Of a stretch of 64,000 nt of DNA, positions 10,090 to 18,650 are shown piece after piece (position 1 is the first letter of the stretch; each line of letters opens with the position of its first letter). Under the pieces are notes generated by a model, which was not told where the DNA came from, did not search any database, and was given only the letters and a program-made list of their open reading frames with translations. A program made the position numbers and the translations under genes. Source of the DNA: Geoalkalibacter ferrihydriticus DSM 17813 (GTDB lineage Bacteria; Desulfobacterota; Desulfuromonadia; Desulfuromonadales; Geoalkalibacteraceae); contig NZ_JWJD01000004.1 in assembly GCF_000820505.1 (NCBI RefSeq), positions 32,955 through 96,954 on the forward strand, in the 5' to 3' direction.

Positions 10090-10887
10090 TCAATAGGTGA
10101 GGTCGTGAGCGGTATTGTGGCAGCTACCGCAGCTGGGGAACTTAGCATGAATTCCCGGCGCATGCGGCGAGCCGTGACAATCTGCGCACAACGGCACCAT
10201 CATGTGCTTGTCCTGGTGGCAGTAGACACAGGCCAGCGACTGGTGCTTAGAGGGGTTGGCAAGAAGCTCCTCATTGGCGACGTCGTGGCAGGCCGCGCAA
10301 TGCATGTTCGGCAGGTCGTCGTCATAGACCACATGCAGAGGCTTGTGCGCGCCGTGGCAGCTCGCGCAGTCTGCGTTGGTCTGCTCGGGAGAATGGGGAC
10401 GGTGGCATTGTACGCAATCGGGAACATAACCGTGGGTATCCGCATGACAGAAATTACACGCGACATCCTTGTGAGCGCTGGGATGAGCGGCAAGCTGCTG
10501 CCCGATGGGCATGTGGCAGGTCAGACATTCGTTGACCAGATCACCCTGGAGGGTCAGCTCCAAAGGGGTATGGGCGTTGGTGTGACACTGCGCGCAATTG
10601 GGCAGATCAAAATGCGGCGTGCCGGCATGACACATGGAGCAGGCGGGAATGGCATCCGCCACTGCAGGGGGATGCCCAATGTGGCAGTCAAGGCAGTTGA
10701 CTGCGGTTTTGTGCGCACGGCCCTTTTCAGCAATTTCCCTGGGCTGCGCCTCGTGGCATTTGATGCAATCGGCGTTCTGCAAAACAGCCGCTTCGGCCTG
10801 CGTGGAAAACCCAACCGCAAGCGCCAGCCAACCTAGGAGCACAAAGGCCCCCAAACCAAGGCGACACAATCTCTTGTTCTCTCTCAT
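10090..10887 (-). CDS. 12-haem c-type cytochrome, periplasmic
   Basis: A 265-aa protein with a Sec signal peptide (cleavage near AEA-A, residue 33) and 12 CxxCH motifs: CIKCH, CLDCH, CSMCH, CAQCH, CLTCH, CNFCH, CVQCH, CASCH, CAACH, CVYCH, CADCH, CGSCH. That is about one haem per 19 mature residues. There is no lipobox, so it is predicted soluble. It is the first gene of a two-gene unit with the lipoprotein cytochrome, with a good GGAGG site 9 bases upstream of ATG. A perfect TTGACA lies on the minus strand ~140 bases upstream (11030-11025), but the -10 is unclear. The fold resembles NrfH/CctA-like multihaem shuttles only in general terms; the partner is unknown. Confidence 0.92.
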   Translation of the reverse strand: MRENKRLCRLGLGAFVLLGWLALAVGFSTQAEAAVLQNADCIKCHEAQPREIAEKGRAHKTAVNCLDCHIGHPPAVADAIPACSMCHAGTPHFDLPNCAQCHTNAHTPLELTLQGDLVNECLTCHMPIGQQLAAHPSAHKDVACNFCHADTHGYVPDCVQCHRPHSPEQTNADCASCHGAHKPLHVVYDDDLPNMHCAACHDVANEELLANPSKHQSLACVYCHQDKHMMVPLCADCHGSPHAPGIHAKFPSCGSCHNTAHDLTY

Positions 10888-11091
10888 TTGTTCTTTCCTC
10901 CTGTCCCAACTCCGTTAATAAAACAACCCCCGCAGGGAATGGATCTTGATAATTACATGCACAACTCCCCCTTGGGGGAGAGCACTCCAGCGACCCTATC
11001 TTAATTAGCCCACCCGGCGGACAATGTCAACACGAAGGACAGGCACGCGACGGCCGCGCCGGAAAAAATTTTGGGTAGAAACAGCAGAACC

Positions 11092-11778
11092 CTAGTTTAC
11101 CGAAAGCAGTTCGACGTCAAAAATCAGGGTTTGATTAGGTCCGATGACCTGCCCGGCACCCTGCTCGCCGTAAGCGAGTTCGGCCGGGAGAAAAATTTTC
11201 CACTTGGCGCCCTCTTTCATCAACTGCAGGGCTTCGGTCCAACCGGGGATCACCCCGGAAACAGGAAAGGTAACAGGCTCGCGGCCGTAGGAACTGTCGA
11301 ATTCCGTGCCGTCGACCAAGGTGCCACGATAATGCACGGTGACGGTACTATCAGGGCCGGGTGATTTGCCCGAGCCTGCTGTGATTACCTGATACTGCAG
11401 ACCGCTGGCGGTGGTTTTAACGTCCTTTTTCTTGGCATTTTCCGCCAAAAAAGCCTTACCCTTTTCAAGGTTTTCACGACCCATTTGCTCCTGCATCGCC
11501 ATATGCCGCATCATCATCTCGCGCTGCATCTCTTCCATGGCAAGCTCCATTTCCTCGTCGCCCATGCGCGAGGTTCCGGCCAGGGCATCACGAACGCCGT
11601 CAGCGATCAACTCGGGAGTCACAGCCACACCGCCCATTTTCAGATCCCGCCCAAGTTGTTGACCCAGGGCATAGGAAAACCGATCGGTGTTCGAATCCAG
11701 GGGCGGATTCTGTACGGCGCCCGCCGACACAGCGACCATAAGCAAAAAGCAAAGCAGCAGAATACATGATTTATTCAT
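11092..11778 (-). CDS. FKBP-type peptidyl-prolyl isomerase, exported
   Basis: A 228-aa Mip/FkpA-like protein. It has a signal peptide (residues ~1-21), an FKBP N-terminal dimerisation domain (RFSYALGQQLGRDLK…, ~30-125) with a Met/Glu-rich helix, and a C-terminal FKBP domain (VTVHYRGTLVDGTEFDSS, VIPGWTEALQLM, IFLPAELAYG). It would catalyse proline isomerisation of periplasmic proteins, and its position beside multihaem cytochromes suggests help in their folding, which is inference. The start ATG has a modest GGAT site. Confidence 0.93.
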   Translation of the reverse strand: MNKSCILLLCFLLMVAVSAGAVQNPPLDSNTDRFSYALGQQLGRDLKMGGVAVTPELIADGVRDALAGTSRMGDEEMELAMEEMQREMMMRHMAMQEQMGRENLEKGKAFLAENAKKKDVKTTASGLQYQVITAGSGKSPGPDSTVTVHYRGTLVDGTEFDSSYGREPVTFPVSGVIPGWTEALQLMKEGAKWKIFLPAELAYGEQGAGQVIGPNQTLIFDVELLSVN

Positions 11779-12107
11779 GAGAAGAACATCCTTTCACAAA
11801 CGGCTAAAAAAAGAAAACCCTCCGAAAAAAACCTTACCAATCCGCACGACTGCGGGTGCCATTCTAATACCGCGACAGACACCAACTGTCAACCGCAGAA
11901 AATTCATGGACCGACCACGCACCAGAACCTTCCTTTTCCCACGGAAAAAGGCGTAATCGTCCAAACTCAAATTGACTGCCCGGAAGGAAGGTTGGATAAT
12001 GACACCGATAAAATCTCAGGATAGTTCAGGCTGGCGGTCTTCACGCGCCGGCCCTTAGGGCTAGGCAACATCGTGGTTGCGACTTATCGCAACAAGAGGA
12101 GAGTGCT
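11779..12107. other. Divergent intergenic region between FKBP and haem-sensor kinase
   Basis: About 330 bases with no gene. It contains the start region of the FKBP gene on the minus strand and a good sigma-70 promoter for the kinase (11972-12000). Confidence 0.5.
11972..12000 (+). promoter_or_regulatory. Sigma-70-type promoter for the haem-sensor kinase
   Basis: TTGACT (11972-11977), a 17-base spacer and GATAAT (11995-12000) each match consensus at five of six positions; the kinase GTG lies 108 bases downstream. Confidence 0.65.
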
Positions 12108-13703
12108 GTGCGCGTCAATCTCATCACCAAGGTGACCTTGGTCACGGGTGTCGTCCTGCTGGTGGCGATGGTGCTGTTCGCATTTATCAACGTCACGACA
12201 CTCAAAAAGATCTTTCTTGAAGAAGCCATTCACGATGTCGACAATCTCAGCGAAACCCTCATCCGCTCAACGCACTACCAAATGCTAGAAGATGACCGCA
12301 AACGCGTCTACCAGATGATTCAGGAGGTCGGTACGCAGCGGGGCATCGAGCATATTCGCCTGATCAACAAGGATGGGGAAATCACCTTTTCAACGGAGCG
12401 CGCCGAAATCGGCACGATTCTCGACAAAAACACCGAAGGCTGCAATGTTTGTCACGCCGAAGACACGCCCCTGATCCACGCTTCCTCCATGAACCGCAGT
12501 CGCATTTTCGCAGATCGCGACGGCAAGGAGGTGCTCGGCATGGCCAGGGCCATCTATAACCAGGAAAGCTGCGCCACCGCCGACTGCCATTTCCATCCCC
12601 CCGACCTCAGCATGGTCGGCATTCTCGACGTCATCGTTTCCCTCGACGGCATGCATATGCAAACCGCCACCTATCGCAACAACATCATCGTGCTGACCCT
12701 GATGCTCTTGCTGATTGTGGCGTCCTGCCTGACCCTGGTGACACAGAGGTTCATCACCAACCCACTCAGCAAACTACTCCACCATACCCAGAGGATCGCC
12801 CAGGGCGATTGGTCGCCTGTCGAGCTGAAGTCTCATGATGAATTCGGCAAGTTGGCCGGCGCCTTCAATGATATGACTCACAACCTCAAGCAGGCCCAGG
12901 ACGAATTGGCCCAGTGGGGCTCTCAGCTCGAGGCCAAGGTTGAGGAACGCACCCATGAAATCAAGAACATGCAGTCACGCCTTATTCGTTCGGAAAAAGT
13001 TGCATCCCTTGGTGAATTGGTGGCCGGCATCGCTCATGAACTGAACAATCCTTTGACCGGGGTACTCATGTTTTCCTCGATGATCGCCGAGGATCCGCGA
13101 CTGGACCCCGCCCTTAAACCCGATTTCGACACCATTATCCACGAAACCCAGCGGTGCGCCGAAATCGTGCGCGGCCTGCTTGATTTCGCCCGCGAAAGCG
13201 TGCCCCAAAAATCGCACTGCGCGGTGGAACAGGTTCTCGAGCAAACCCTGATTCTGGTATCTCACCATAGCTCCTTCCACGATATCCGCGTGGAGCGCGA
13301 CTACGGTTCCCCCCCCCAGATTCTGGCCGACCCCAACCAACTTGAACAAGTATTCATGAACCTTCTCATAAACGCCAGCCAAGCCATGGAAAACGGCGGA
13401 ACGCTGAAGATCAAAACAGGAACCCTGAACCGGGATGCGCAGGTGTTTGTAAAAATCAGCGACAGCGGCTGTGGGATTGCGGAGGAAAATCTCACCAAAA
13501 TCTTTGATCCGTTTTTTTCCACCAAGGGTCACAAGGGAACAGGACTGGGATTGTCCGTATCCTACGGCATCATCGAAAACCACGGTGGAAAAATCGAGGT
13601 GCAAAGCCGCATGGGGGAAGGCACCACCTTCACCGTTCTGCTGCCGGCCAGCTTTGAGCAGAAAAAACAGCGTGCCGAAAGCGGCCTGGCCGCCACCGCC
13701 TGA
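12108..13703 (+). CDS. Membrane histidine kinase with periplasmic CxxCH haem-motif sensor
   Basis: A 531-aa kinase. A TM helix (residues ~8-28) leads to a periplasmic domain (~30-190) holding a canonical haem c motif CNVCH (112-116) and a second, wider CATADCH (CX4CH, 155-161). A second TM (~192-212), HAMP (~213-265), a coiled coil, HisKA with the phospho-acceptor H310 (GIAHELNNPL) and HATPase_c (FMNLLINASQAM, DSGCGIAEEN, GTGLGLSVS) follow. The periplasmic haem(s) probably sense redox potential or a gas. The same sensor with identical motif spacing occurs in the protein at 16597. GTG at 12108 is preceded by AGAGGAGAG. The likely partner is the convergent response regulator at 13780. Confidence 0.93.
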   Translation: MRVNLITKVTLVTGVVLLVAMVLFAFINVTTLKKIFLEEAIHDVDNLSETLIRSTHYQMLEDDRKRVYQMIQEVGTQRGIEHIRLINKDGEITFSTERAEIGTILDKNTEGCNVCHAEDTPLIHASSMNRSRIFADRDGKEVLGMARAIYNQESCATADCHFHPPDLSMVGILDVIVSLDGMHMQTATYRNNIIVLTLMLLLIVASCLTLVTQRFITNPLSKLLHHTQRIAQGDWSPVELKSHDEFGKLAGAFNDMTHNLKQAQDELAQWGSQLEAKVEERTHEIKNMQSRLIRSEKVASLGELVAGIAHELNNPLTGVLMFSSMIAEDPRLDPALKPDFDTIIHETQRCAEIVRGLLDFARESVPQKSHCAVEQVLEQTLILVSHHSSFHDIRVERDYGSPPQILADPNQLEQVFMNLLINASQAMENGGTLKIKTGTLNRDAQVFVKISDSGCGIAEENLTKIFDPFFSTKGHKGTGLGLSVSYGIIENHGGKIEVQSRMGEGTTFTVLLPASFEQKKQRAESGLAATA

Positions 13704-13724
13704 GATTTTTGCCAAAATCGTTCA

Positions 13725-13763
13725 CGAAAAAAGCCGCAGGGAAATCCCCTGCGGCTTTTTTCG
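13725..13763. terminator. Bidirectional rho-independent terminator
   Basis: 17-base arms (13725-13741 and 13747-13763) with a GCCGCAGGG core, a 5-base loop and A6/T6 tails serve both the kinase and the convergent response regulator. Confidence 0.92.
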
Positions 13764-13779
13764 GTCAATAAGAATACCC

Positions 13780-15201
13780 TTATGAATTTGCGGAATGCTC
13801 ACGCACCGAGATACCCTGCTTTTTCAGCAAGGCCTGAAAGTTGGGGCGCAGCATGCCGACTTCTTCGGCGGCCCGCGTGATATTCCAATCGTTGCGTTTG
13901 AGAGCGTCGAGCACGAACGCTCGCTCAACAGGCGCCACGGCCTGCTCACGCACATGACGTTTGGTTTCCTTGAGTTCATCGGCCGTGCGCGGAACAAAAT
14001 GACAAAACAATTGGTCATCTTCGCCCGCGGCGGACGGCAGCTCCAGGTCGTCCTCTTCGATCAGGTCATCTGCCGCCAGCACCACCGCACGCTCGATGAC
14101 GTTTTCCAACTCGCGCACATTGCCGGGAAAAGAATGACGCTCGATACACGCCATGGCCGCCGGAGTCATTCCGCGAATCTCCTTCCCCATTTCCCGCGAG
14201 AATTTTTGCAGAAAATGACCGACGAGGATCGGCAGGTCCCCAAGACGCTCTCTCAGAGGCGGCAAATCGACGGGGATGATATTGAGACGAAAAAACAGGT
14301 CTTCACGGAACAGGCCCTCGCTGACCATCTCCTTGAGGCTTCGATTGGTCGCCGCGACCAGGCGAATATCAATGGGTACCGGCTTGGTGCCACCGATGGG
14401 CGTCACTTCGCGTTCCTGCAAGACCCGCAACAATTTGGCCTGAGTGGTGAGGCTGATATTGGATACTTCATCGAGAAACAAGGTGCCGCCATCCGCGACT
14501 TTAAACAAGCCGGTTTTGGTCTGTACGGCCCCGGTGAATGATCCCTTGACATGGCCGAAAAGTTCACTCTCCAGCAGAGTTTCCGCCAGAGACGTGCAGT
14601 CAACGGCAACAAACGCCTGATCTTTGCGCGGGCTGTTGCGATGGACCGCCCGGGCGACCAATTCCTTACCGGTGCCGCTTTCGCCGGTGATCATGACGGT
14701 GCTATCGGTGGGCGCGACCTGAATAATACGACGATACACCTTCTGCATCGCCTTGCTTTCACCAACGAAGGAATCAAAGCCGTGACGGTCTTTGAGTTCC
14801 TTCTTGAGATAGAAATTTTCTAGAAGCATCGCCCGCTGCCCGAGGGCTTTTTCGACGATGCCGAGGATCTGGTCAGGCGTGAAGGGCTTGGCGAGATAGT
14901 CGAAGGCGCCGTTCTTCATGGCCTCGACAGCGGTATCGACGGTCGAATAGCCGGTGATGATGATCACCGGCACGTCGGGCTGCAGGATCCGGATGGCCTT
15001 GAGAACCTCCATGCCGCTCATGCCGGGCATTTTCAGGTCGGTAACGACGATGTCAAAATCATCCTCCTGCAGACGCTCAACGGCAACCTGACCGCTGGCC
15101 GCTACATCGACCCGATACTTGTTGTTTTCGAGAATGCGCCGAATACCCTCGCGTATCACGCTCTCGTCGTCAACCACCAGAATGCGCGCCTCATCCCTCA
15201 T
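13780..15201 (-). CDS. Sigma-54-dependent NtrC-family response regulator
   Basis: A 473-aa activator. It has a receiver domain (1-~120; phospho-acceptor D55 in VVTDLKMPG), an AAA+ domain (~145-370; [13 protein letters not shown], an L1-loop GSFTGA, then [11 protein letters not shown]) and a Fis-type HTH ([12 protein letters not shown]-terminal). It hydrolyses ATP to open sigma-54 polymerase complexes. The sigma-54 contact loop reads GSFTGA rather than GAFTGA, a tolerated but less common variant. ATG at 15201 has GGAG at 8 bases. A -24/-12 promoter lies ~515 bases away in the shared upstream region, so it most likely controls the cytochrome b operon, signalled by the haem kinase. Confidence 0.95.
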   Translation of the reverse strand: MRDEARILVVDDESVIREGIRRILENNKYRVDVAASGQVAVERLQEDDFDIVVTDLKMPGMSGMEVLKAIRILQPDVPVIIITGYSTVDTAVEAMKNGAFDYLAKPFTPDQILGIVEKALGQRAMLLENFYLKKELKDRHGFDSFVGESKAMQKVYRRIIQVAPTDSTVMITGESGTGKELVARAVHRNSPRKDQAFVAVDCTSLAETLLESELFGHVKGSFTGAVQTKTGLFKVADGGTLFLDEVSNISLTTQAKLLRVLQEREVTPIGGTKPVPIDIRLVAATNRSLKEMVSEGLFREDLFFRLNIIPVDLPPLRERLGDLPILVGHFLQKFSREMGKEIRGMTPAAMACIERHSFPGNVRELENVIERAVVLAADDLIEEDDLELPSAAGEDDQLFCHFVPRTADELKETKRHVREQAVAPVERAFVLDALKRNDWNITRAAEEVGMLRPNFQALLKKQGISVREHSANS

Positions 15202-15813
15202 CTGACCTGCTCCCTCCAACGGCAACTATGTGCATGCTGAGCCCCTTGCCCGCGCCCCCAACCTATCATGGACTCCAGGTATCCCTATTTCTATACACAA
15301 TATACGCAATCTGCTTTTTCATCCACCTGAAAAGGAAACATTTGCGCCGGTTATTGGGTATACGAAAACCTCCCCGGAACGCACCGATCCAGAGATTTCC
15401 GCGAAAAACATAGCGGCAAGATCATAACAGAACATTGTGCCCAACCCAAGAAGTGCCTGGGCCGGCGCCCCAAACTGCTATTTTTTTGCCGGGCACGTAC
15501 ATTTTTTTTATACAGGCCACCACACGCACCCGCACATCCCCTTACACGCAGGCCTTACCCCTGCCTGGCGGCAGTAAAAAGACTTATCGCAACGGCTGGC
15601 TGCATATAATAAATATACATCTCGGCGAAAACTGAGTTCTTGCCCCTTTGCCGGAAAAAATCAAAACCTTCCTTATTATCGGGAAGTTAAAAAGAATTTG
15701 GTCAATCGGCTGCAGCTTGGCACAGCCAATGCTACGTTCCATGTTCAGTACAGCTTATGCCGCAAAAAGAAAGTGGTGACCGGCATTGGTCAATCGACGG
15801 GAGGAGGCGAGGG
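15202..15813. other. Long regulatory region between the NtrC-type regulator and the cytochrome b operon
   Basis: About 610 bases, AT-richer than the flanks, with only short unconvincing open frames. It contains the sigma-54 promoter at 15717-15733. An inverted repeat CTGCC-tggc-GGCAG near 15561-15574 sits about 150 bases upstream of it, in the usual range for an enhancer site, but it is short and unproven. Confidence 0.55.
15717..15733 (+). promoter_or_regulatory. Sigma-54 (-24/-12) promoter
   Basis: TTGGCAC-AGCCA-ATGCT matches the sigma-54 consensus TGGCAC-N5-TTGCW. GG is at 15719-15720 and GC at 15731-15732, exactly 10 bases apart. Transcription would begin near 15744, about 70 bases before the cytochrome b ATG. 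Confidence 0.8.
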
Positions 15814-16515
15814 ATGAAGCATAAACAAAAAATTTATCTGACGCCAACGCCGGTGCGCATCTGGCACTGGCTCAACGCGTTCGGCTTTCTCGCGCTGATC
15901 TTCAGTGGCGCCCAGATTCGCTATCCTGAATACGTTAACTTCTTCGGCAGTTACAAGGCTGCCATCAGACTGCATGACACCGCCGGCATCGTGGTGTCCA
16001 TTTCTTTCTGCCTGTGGTTGATTTATTACCTGATCGTGGCGCGCAGTCTTCTGAAACTCTACCTCCCCACCAAGGAAGATTTACGTCTTGGGCTCTTCAG
16101 GCAGGGCCTGTTCTATTTTTTCAATTATTTCCGCGGAAAACCCAATCCCCACGTCACGACGCCGGAAAACAAATTCAACCCCTTGCAGAAATCCGCCTAT
16201 GTAATCATCATGATGGTGCTGGTGCCACTGGTGATACTCTCCGGCTTGCTGCTGATGAATATCGAGCTGTTGCGCCCTGTCGTGTTGTTTCTGGGTGGAG
16301 TGAAATTCGTCGCGGGCGCCCACTTTTTGTTGGCCTGCGCGCTTATCGCCTTTTTATTCACTCACGTCTACCTGGCGACCCTCGGACACACCCCTTTTGC
16401 CCACTTCAAACCCATGTGGACGGGATGGGAGGAGCACGAGGACGCTACAGGGAAAGACGATGCTCCGGGCAGCCAGGCAAAGCCCGCAGCGCGCACCGAG
16501 CCAAAACAGCACTGA
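15814..16515 (+). CDS. Cytochrome b561-like integral membrane protein
   Basis: A 233-aa protein with four hydrophobic segments and well-placed histidines: HWLN (first TM), RLHDTAG (second TM), HFLLACAL and THVYLATLGHTP (third/fourth TM). This is the diheme b-type fold of hydrogenase, formate dehydrogenase and thiosulfate reductase cytochrome b subunits, which pass electrons between the quinone pool and periplasmic partners. No catalytic subunit is next to it; instead it leads an operon with a haem-sensor HAMP protein and a small TM protein. The ATG at 15814 is preceded by GGGAGGAGG; the longer upstream frame is not needed. Expression probably depends on sigma-54. Confidence 0.88.
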   Translation: MKHKQKIYLTPTPVRIWHWLNAFGFLALIFSGAQIRYPEYVNFFGSYKAAIRLHDTAGIVVSISFCLWLIYYLIVARSLLKLYLPTKEDLRLGLFRQGLFYFFNYFRGKPNPHVTTPENKFNPLQKSAYVIIMMVLVPLVILSGLLLMNIELLRPVVLFLGGVKFVAGAHFLLACALIAFLFTHVYLATLGHTPFAHFKPMWTGWEEHEDATGKDDAPGSQAKPAARTEPKQH

Positions 16516-16596
16516 GATGTCCAATACAAAATATCCGCGCCGGCGTGGCCCCCACCCCGCCCTTTTCTTATCGAGCCGAGCGAACCGGGAGGTAGC

Positions 16597-17478
16597 GTGA
16601 GCACTCTAAAAACCATTGTCTCAAGGGCCCTGGTGCCGGTCGGCCTGACCGTCACCGGGTTCGTCATAGTCTGCAGCATCCTTCTGTACTCGTTCGTCAA
16701 GCAAGACCTGATTCAGGACACCATTCAGCGCGAAATCCAGCTCGCCGATATCATTGTCAAGGCAACGCGCTATTCCATGCTCAAGGATGACCGCGAATCC
16801 CTGCGCCAAACCATCAACGATATCGGTGGGCAAAAAGGCGTCGAACACGTACGCATTTTCAATAAACGCGGTGTGATCATGTTCTCCGCCCACGAGGAGG
16901 AAGTCTTACAGATGCTGGACAAGGAAGTCGCCGGCTGCATCGAGTGCCATGCCGGCGAAGTTCCAGCTGTACACCTCGGCCCCATGGACCAGGCGCGTGA
17001 ATTCAAAAACGAGCAAGGCAAGCCGGTTATCGCCATCACCGCCGCCGTTTACAACGAGCCAAGCTGCTACACCGGAGCCTGCCATGTACACTCGCCCGAT
17101 GAACAGATTCTCGGCACCCTTGACATCGGCATGTCCCAGGCGCCCCTACTGCAATCCCTGGCCACCTTGCGCATCCGCCTGATCATCTTCTGCCTGATGG
17201 TCATGGTCCTCACCGTGGGCGGCGTCATTGCCTTGCTGCGGCGCAACGTCTTGCTGCCGGTGCGCCAGTTGGTGTATTTTGCCGACAGGATCAGCGACGG
17301 CGACCTGAAGGCTCAGGAACCCGAAGGTACCGAGGAAGTGGCAAGCCTGGCCGCCAATTTTAAGCGCCTCGCTCAAGACCGCCACCAATGCGATGTCAAA
17401 CTGGAGGAACTGCAGAAGAGAATCGACGACCTGACGCGCGAGATCAAGGCGCGGGAAAACGCCTCCAAAAGCCTGTAA
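16597..17478 (+). CDS. Haem-motif sensor-HAMP protein without a kinase domain
   Basis: A 293-aa protein with a TM (~10-32), a periplasmic domain with CIECH (114-118) and a wider CYTGACH (157-163), a second TM (~185-207), HAMP (~208-262) and a short coiled coil to the end. Motif spacing (43 residues between the first cysteines) and surrounding text (QxGVEHVRIFNK, RYSMLKDDR) match the kinase at 12108, so the sensor domain is shared. It has no HisKA/HATPase or methyl-accepting domain, so it may work as a decoy, a partner of that kinase, or a haem protein in electron transfer. GTG at 16597 has GGGAGG upstream. Confidence 0.85.
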   Translation: MSTLKTIVSRALVPVGLTVTGFVIVCSILLYSFVKQDLIQDTIQREIQLADIIVKATRYSMLKDDRESLRQTINDIGGQKGVEHVRIFNKRGVIMFSAHEEEVLQMLDKEVAGCIECHAGEVPAVHLGPMDQAREFKNEQGKPVIAITAAVYNEPSCYTGACHVHSPDEQILGTLDIGMSQAPLLQSLATLRIRLIIFCLMVMVLTVGGVIALLRRNVLLPVRQLVYFADRISDGDLKAQEPEGTEEVASLAANFKRLAQDRHQCDVKLEELQKRIDDLTREIKARENASKSL

Positions 17479-17500
17479 TTTCGGGAGTAGCTATCATACC

Positions 17501-18037
17501 ATGAGGATCCGGCAGAAATTGCGCCGCCCGCCCCCGGAAACGCCGGAGAGTGGTACGTCCAACGACAAACAGGCGGACGCTCAAGCGCGCATCCAGCACC
17601 TTCAGGTCCTATCGCGTCGCGGCCTTTGGGGGTTGGCCGTTTTTCTGCTGATGAGCCTTGCGGCCTTCGGCCACGAAACCCTGTTGCCGCAAATTTCCCC
17701 CGGCGTACGCTCCGCCCTGGGCAGCGCCCCGCCCACCAATTTCATCAGCATCGCCCTTGTGGTGTACAGTTTCTCCGCCCTGGTGCTGATTCTCTCGCGC
17801 ATGAGTTCTGGTGAAGGCAAATACAAAGGCTGGTCGCACCTCGGTTATCTGTTTGGCTTCTATGCCTTTTACTATTACGGCGAAGCGCTCGGCACTAATT
17901 TCTGGGCCGTATTCGCCGCCGGCATCACGATCATGTCACTGGAATACTATCAGATGTGGAGCTTCTGTTCCGAGTCCATCGCCAAGGAAAAAGAGGCCCT
18001 CGCCAAAGCCGAACGCCTGGAGAAATTCAACTCTTAG
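17501..18037 (+). CDS. Small multi-pass membrane protein, unknown function
   Basis: A 178-aa protein with a basic N-terminus, about four hydrophobic segments (GLWGLAVFLLMSLAAFG; FISIALVVYSFSALVLIL; LGYLFGFYAFYYYG; FWAVFAAGITIMSLEYY) and a charged C-terminal helix. I do not recognise the family. It starts 22 bases after the haem-HAMP gene and is therefore probably the third gene of the cytochrome b operon. Confidence 0.75.
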   Translation: MRIRQKLRRPPPETPESGTSNDKQADAQARIQHLQVLSRRGLWGLAVFLLMSLAAFGHETLLPQISPGVRSALGSAPPTNFISIALVVYSFSALVLILSRMSSGEGKYKGWSHLGYLFGFYAFYYYGEALGTNFWAVFAAGITIMSLEYYQMWSFCSESIAKEKEALAKAERLEKFNS

Positions 18038-18084
18038 CCCCCCGACTAAGCTTGCCGAAACTCTTGCTTTTGGACCGATCGGAC

Positions 18085-18113
18085 TTGACAAACCGTCACT
18101 TTCCCATTACAAA
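18085..18113 (+). promoter_or_regulatory. Sigma-70-type promoter for the c7 cytochrome
   Basis: TTGACA (18085-18090), a 17-base spacer and TACAAA (18108-18113) lie about 50 bases before the c7 ATG. The -35 is perfect and the -10 matches four of six. Confidence 0.65.
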
Positions 18114-18161
18114 TTTACCGCAGATGTTTTTTTAACCTTTTTTTTTGACAGGAGGCTTGAA

Positions 18162-18449
18162 ATGAAGAAGTTCGTCGTGATTGCCCTGGTCGTCCTCTTT
18201 GCCGCTGCCACCGGCATTGCCGCCCAGAAAGCCCAGGATATCTACACCTACGAAGCCCGCAATGGCAACGTAACCTTTGACCATGTGAAGCACATCGAAT
18301 ATGAAGATGGTACCTGCGTTGCCTGCCATGGCGAAGGCGAGCCCGGCGCCATCGCTATCGATCGCGACTCCGCTCATGGCGCGTCCTGCAAAGACTGCCA
18401 CGACCAGAAAGGCGGCCCCACCCGCTGCGGCGAGTGCCACATCCGCTAA
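18162..18449 (+). CDS. Triheme cytochrome c7-type protein
   Basis: A 95-aa periplasmic cytochrome with a signal peptide (cleaved near GIAA, residue 21) and three haem motifs CVACH, CKDCH and CGECH. The pattern of a FDHVKH segment before the first motif and a compact size match the class III c7 (PpcA-like) cytochromes that shuttle electrons in the Geobacter periplasm. The start has AGGAGG. It has its own promoter and terminator. The frame is open further upstream, but the AGGAGG site and the signal peptide fix this start. Confidence 0.93.
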   Translation: MKKFVVIALVVLFAAATGIAAQKAQDIYTYEARNGNVTFDHVKHIEYEDGTCVACHGEGEPGAIAIDRDSAHGASCKDCHDQKGGPTRCGECHIR

Positions 18450-18471
18450 TCCCGACCAAACAGACCGACCC

Positions 18472-18503
18472 GAAAAGCCCCCATCAGGGGGCTTTTCTTT
18501 TTT
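18472..18503 (+). terminator. Rho-independent terminator of the c7 gene
   Basis: 11-base arms (18472-18482 and 18487-18497) with five GC pairs, a 4-base loop and a following T6 tract. Confidence 0.92.
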
Positions 18504-18579
18504 CCTGCGGCATCCCCCCAAAAAAACGTTCGCCACCTCACCACATGCCCGAGATGCTCACGCCCATAAGACACAAGGC

Positions 18580-18608
18580 TTGACATATTCTATACTTTCA
18601 TATATAAA
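18580..18608 (+). promoter_or_regulatory. Strong sigma-70-type promoter
   Basis: TTGACA (18580-18585), a 17-base spacer and TATAAA (18603-18608) make one of the most consensus-like promoters in the window. It serves the 4Fe-4S membrane protein 43 bases downstream. Confidence 0.8.
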
Positions 18609-18650
18609 GCTTTCTGCATCTAAAACAAACGCCAACCAAGGAGCCGCCTC

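Noticed and set aside
9118..10836. Long plus-strand open frames opposite the 12-haem cytochromes
   Set aside because: They are mirror frames created by the Cys/His-rich codons; no start signal and no family features, while the minus strand has signal peptides and 24 CxxCH motifs.
10998..11030. Promoter of the 12-haem cytochrome pair
   Set aside because: A perfect TTGACA exists on the minus strand, but the hexamer 17 bases on (TAATTA) matches the -10 poorly and the better TAAGAT is 21 bases away.
12064..12080. Second sigma-54 promoter upstream of the haem kinase
   Set aside because: GG and GC are 13 bases apart rather than 10; a good sigma-70 promoter is present instead.
15228..15635. Three open frames of about 60 codons upstream of the cytochrome b operon
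   Set aside because: They lack ribosome-binding sites and recognisable protein features; the region looks regulatory.
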